Part shown: piece after piece, positions 61,393 through 64,000 of the stretch
Layout: every line of letters starts with the position of its first letter
How positions within the stretch are numbered: position 1 is the first letter of the stretch
From: Pelagerythrobacter aerophilus
GTDB taxonomy: Bacteria; Pseudomonadota; Alphaproteobacteria; Sphingomonadales; Sphingomonadaceae
Length of the DNA: 64,000 nt
Reading direction: 5' to 3'
NCBI RefSeq assembly: GCF_003581645.1
Contig: NZ_QXFK01000009.1
Location: 1-64,000 of the forward strand
Notes under the pieces: generated by a model
Seen by the model: the letters and a program-made list of their open reading frames with translations, nothing else
Database searches by the model: none
What the model was told of the DNA's origin: nothing
Program-made: the position numbers and the translations under genes

Positions 61393-63591
61393 TCAAGCGT
61401 CAGATGTGAGATGTTCGTGACGTATCGGTGCTCCAAGAGGCCGCGCTTTTCCAACGCGCAGGGAATTGGCGATCGCGAGCAAGGAACTTGCAGTCATTGT
61501 GAGCGCCGCCAGCAGGGGGCTCATCGTGCCCATAACGGCAAGCGGGATCACAATCGCGTTGTAGCCCAGCGCCAATGCGGCATTGCGCCGGCCCGTAGAC
61601 CGATATTGGCGTGCAATGACCATGGCCTCACGTACTCGTTCTAGCCCCCCTTCAAGGATTGCCACCGAGGCACTGGCGGTCGCGGCGGCGTGAGCGCGCT
61701 GTACCGAAATCGAGCAGTCCGACGCCGCCATGGCCGGCGCATCGTTGACCCCGTCGCCCACGAAGACAACCGGACGGGCCAGCGCGCGTACCAGATCCGC
61801 CTTCTCCAGCGGAGAGAGGCTTGCGGCAATCTCCTCCGGTTCCAATCCTACCGCCCGTCCAACGTTGAGCGCCGATGGCAAGGCGTCTCCAGTCGCCATT
61901 TGCAAACGGGCACCATGGCGACGCAGATGACCGATCAGCGGCGCGACGCCAGGATCGACCTGGTCGTCGAGGTATATCTGGCCGACGGCAACGCCCTCAA
62001 GCCTGACCTCGAGCGTTGCTGCGCGCGTCTGGCAGTCACCGTCCGGAGCGATGCCGGCCACCTCGACGGATTTCCCATCCAAGTCCGTCCCGATGGCCTT
62101 GCGCGCAAGGCGCAAGCCCCCTGGACCGTTTGCACCTGCTGCGGCGACAATGGCGCGCGCGATCGGGTGATCGATGCCGGTTTCGGCGCGCGCTGCAAGC
62201 GAGAGCAACTCCCGTGTCGACAAATGCGAGAGACTGACGATCCGCGTCACTTGAAGCGTTCCGGACGTCAGCGTCCCGGTCTTGTCGAAGACGACTGTTC
62301 CTGGCCGGGCCAGCGCGTCGAGAGAGGAAGGATTGGCAATACGCAGACCGCATTTGCGCCCCGCGCCTACCACGGCCAGCGACGCAAGCGGGCGTGCGAT
62401 GGCGAGCGCGCAGGGGCAGATTACGATGAGCGTGGTCAGCGCCCGTGCAAGGGCGCCCTCGATGCCGACGCCTTGAAGCAGGCCGAGTCCCAGGGCAAGC
62501 GCCGCCAGTAAGGGCGTTGCGCGCGCGAGCACGGCCAGCACGCTGTCGTCAATCGAGGTCTGCTCTCCCTTTGCGGCCAACTCGAGAGCAACCCGCCCGC
62601 CCATGCGGTCGATCAACCGATCATCGAAGGGGCGTGCAACTTCAAGGACGAGCTGGCGATCGAGATTGAGGCAACCGGCCTCGACCAAATCGCCTTCCCC
62701 GACGCGCAGAGGTGCGGATTCCCCGGTCAGATACGCGGTATTCAGGCGGCTGCGGCCCGCAACAATTCGTCCATCGATAGTTACTTGCGCGCCTGCAGGC
62801 ACCCGCACCCTGTCTCCCAGGCCCAGCTCTGAAATCGAGACCGCGGGACCGCCGGATGCGGGCCAGGCCGTTTCCGGTGCTGCAGCTTCCAGTTCGATAA
62901 GCGCCGCGATCGAGCCTGCCCGCACGCGGGTCTCGATCCACTGTCCGGTCAGGCGCAGGACGATAAGCATCGCCGCTGCGTCGAAATACACACTGGAGCT
63001 GCCGCGCATGAGCTGCAAGCCGGAAATCAGGATCGCGCCGAGGACCCCTCCGGAGATCAAGGTATCGATAGTGTAGCTGCGCAAGCCGAGCGAGCGCCAG
63101 CCCATCGTGAGGATCGCGCGGCCGGCGACAATCACCGGAACCAGACAGGCACCTGACGCCAGAGCGAGCCACCAGGCGGCCGAGGGAGGGACGCCGCTGC
63201 CGAAGTAAAGCACGAATGCAGCCCCCATCGACCACATCGCAAAAAATACGCCGATGGCCAGTCTGTAGGTCAGAACCTCGGTGGCTGCACTGAGCCGGGC
63301 CAGCACCACCGGCAAATGAAAGCGCTCGACCATGCGGTAGCCGGCCGAAGCGATGCAGGCCTCGATCTCGCGAAGCGAGCAGAGGCGAGGATTCCAGTGC
63401 ACAAAGGCCGAAGCCGTCAGGTAGTGAACCCCGGCGTCGAGAACACCTTCGAGCTTGCGCAGGCGGTGTTCGAGACCCCGCGCGCATCCCCCGCAAAACA
63501 GTCCGTCGACGGCCAGAAGCTGCCGCGAACCTTTTCCGGTTTCAGCGTCCCGTGCCGGTCCCCAGCAATCTGCCTTCGACGATCTTTCCAT
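61393..63591 (-). CDS. Copper-type P1B ATPase (FixI/CcoI-like)
   Basis: A 732-residue pump. One N-terminal HMA domain with GLFCGGCARGLEHRL precedes eight transmembrane helices with the metal site ICPCALAIARPLASLAV. It also has the phosphorylation motif DKTGTLTSG, the HP motif (GIDHPIARAI), GDGVNDAPAM and the late YNAIVIPLAV and MTASSLLAIANSL. The single HMA and CPCAL-AIARP form resemble FixI/CcoI pumps that supply cytochrome oxidase, but no ccoS or ccoNOP is seen. ATG 63591 with an AGGA site overlaps the cytochrome gene by 50 bases; longer starts run through that gene. Confidence 0.85.
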   Translation of the reverse strand: MERSSKADCWGPARDAETGKGSRQLLAVDGLFCGGCARGLEHRLRKLEGVLDAGVHYLTASAFVHWNPRLCSLREIEACIASAGYRMVERFHLPVVLARLSAATEVLTYRLAIGVFFAMWSMGAAFVLYFGSGVPPSAAWWLALASGACLVPVIVAGRAILTMGWRSLGLRSYTIDTLISGGVLGAILISGLQLMRGSSSVYFDAAAMLIVLRLTGQWIETRVRAGSIAALIELEAAAPETAWPASGGPAVSISELGLGDRVRVPAGAQVTIDGRIVAGRSRLNTAYLTGESAPLRVGEGDLVEAGCLNLDRQLVLEVARPFDDRLIDRMGGRVALELAAKGEQTSIDDSVLAVLARATPLLAALALGLGLLQGVGIEGALARALTTLIVICPCALAIARPLASLAVVGAGRKCGLRIANPSSLDALARPGTVVFDKTGTLTSGTLQVTRIVSLSHLSTRELLSLAARAETGIDHPIARAIVAAAGANGPGGLRLARKAIGTDLDGKSVEVAGIAPDGDCQTRAATLEVRLEGVAVGQIYLDDQVDPGVAPLIGHLRRHGARLQMATGDALPSALNVGRAVGLEPEEIAASLSPLEKADLVRALARPVVFVGDGVNDAPAMAASDCSISVQRAHAAATASASVAILEGGLERVREAMVIARQYRSTGRRNAALALGYNAIVIPLAVMGTMSPLLAALTMTASSLLAIANSLRVGKARPLGAPIRHEHLTSDA

Positions 63592-64000
63592 AGTAGGTGT
63601 CCTGACCGTGGTTCGCCGCCGCATTGTCCGCCACGCTGCCCGTCTGTCGCGGATCTCTGGGTCGCTCTTGGCTATCGATGAAGGCTGCGGCATCCCAAGC
63701 TTCCTGGTCCGTCAGCGTGCCGCCCTGCCCCATCGGCATATTGGCTTTGATAAAGGATGCAGCGGTATTGACCCGCGCCATGCCCGCGCCCCAGTTGTAA
63801 CTGTTCGGCCCCCAGAGAGGGGGGAACACCAGCTTGCCGTTCAGATCACGCTGCCCTTGCCCGTTACTGCCATGGCAGGCCGCACAATTCTGCTCGTAAA
63901 CCTGTGCGCCGCGCTGCGGATCATAGCCAAGCGCGGTTTTTTCGAGTTCCGGATAGCCTTGGCCGGGGAGGCTTTCACCCACCGGCGCCCCGCTCGCGAG
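63542..64000 (-). CDS. c-type cytochrome, TsdA-like C-terminal part (partial)
   Basis: The 5' part lies beyond the right edge; the frame is open to base 64000. The visible 152 residues contain one heme site (CAACHGSNGQGQRDL) and the segment FPPLWGPNSYNWGAGMARV with the downstream FIKANMPMGQGG (Met ligand) and EAWDAAAFIDSQERPRDP. This pattern is that of the second heme domain of diheme TsdA-type thiosulfate dehydrogenases. It is translationally coupled to the P-type ATPase. Function is inferred from the domain only. Confidence 0.7.
   Translation of the reverse strand, partial: LASGAPVGESLPGQGYPELEKTALGYDPQRGAQVYEQNCAACHGSNGQGQRDLNGKLVFPPLWGPNSYNWGAGMARVNTAASFIKANMPMGQGGTLTDQEAWDAAAFIDSQERPRDPRQTGSVADNAAANHGQDTYYGKIVEGRLLGTGTGR

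Noticed and set aside
1-64000. CRISPR arrays, rRNA or tRNA genes
   Set aside because: No regularly spaced repeat array and no cloverleaf or rRNA sequence was seen on reading the window; a dedicated tRNA scan was not possible.

Overview
The window reads as a metal-resistance and accessory region from an alphaproteobacterium, most likely a sphingomonad (Sphingomonadales, perhaps Erythrobacteraceae). That placement is an inference from the high GC, the protein style and the gene assortment; there is no rRNA or tRNA to anchor it. Most genes sit in tight operons whose stop and start codons overlap by 1 to 4 bases.

Left edge (1-6.9 kb), mobile DNA. An IS110-family insertion sequence, cut by the window edge, abuts a truncated IS3-family element. 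Then come a tyrosine integrase, a methyltransferase cargo gene, an overlapping excisionase-like/AlpA-like pair on the other strand, and an abiE toxin-antitoxin locus whose toxin gene is truncated at the border with the metal island.

6.9-20.5 kb, mixed copper, sulfur and stress genes. DUF411 and DUF5676 proteins are followed by a four-gene operon (APC permease, small ion channel, DUF305 membrane protein, lipoprotein), an NmrA-like oxidoreductase, a metallo-beta-lactamase/double-rhodanese protein with a decayed persulfide-dioxygenase pseudogene behind it, a MerT-like protein, a 1-Cys peroxiredoxin, an 861-residue epimerase/membrane fusion, a CBS-pair protein with five vicinal Cys-Cys pairs, and a CueR-like regulator facing a MerR-type promoter, a 40-residue small ORF and a Met-rich periplasmic protein.

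20.7-35.1 kb, copper/silver and iron. A Cus-type tripartite exporter (cusC-cusB-cusA-cusF), a Tat-exported multicopper oxidase, a CopA-type Cu-ATPase and a membrane protein form one plus-strand block. Facing it are a cytochrome c-FTR1 iron permease fusion and a cation-efflux protein divergent from a CadR/PbrR-like regulator, with a textbook 19-bp-spacer MerR operator between them.

35.2-48.4 kb, divalent metals (all minus strand). An acetolactate-synthase-like/aldehyde dehydrogenase pair, then an eight-gene czc operon (small periplasmic protein, CzcC, CzcB, CzcA, a STAS-like protein and three further membrane proteins including two CDF transporters), then dmeF.

48.5-64 kb, envelope thiol and copper-tolerance cluster. 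DsbA/ScsC-like proteins, an ScsBCD-like operon, a substrate-binding lipoprotein, an apolipoprotein N-acyltransferase, two 5'-nucleotidase-family phosphoesterases, an OmpR-type response regulator with its histidine kinase, a Cu-type P-ATPase and a TsdA-like cytochrome c running off the right edge. A repeated element (TAAG-N7-TAAG, 11-bp period) lies in the same orientation in front of six of these transcription units and appears to define a local two-component regulon. This is the strongest previously unannotated signal I found.
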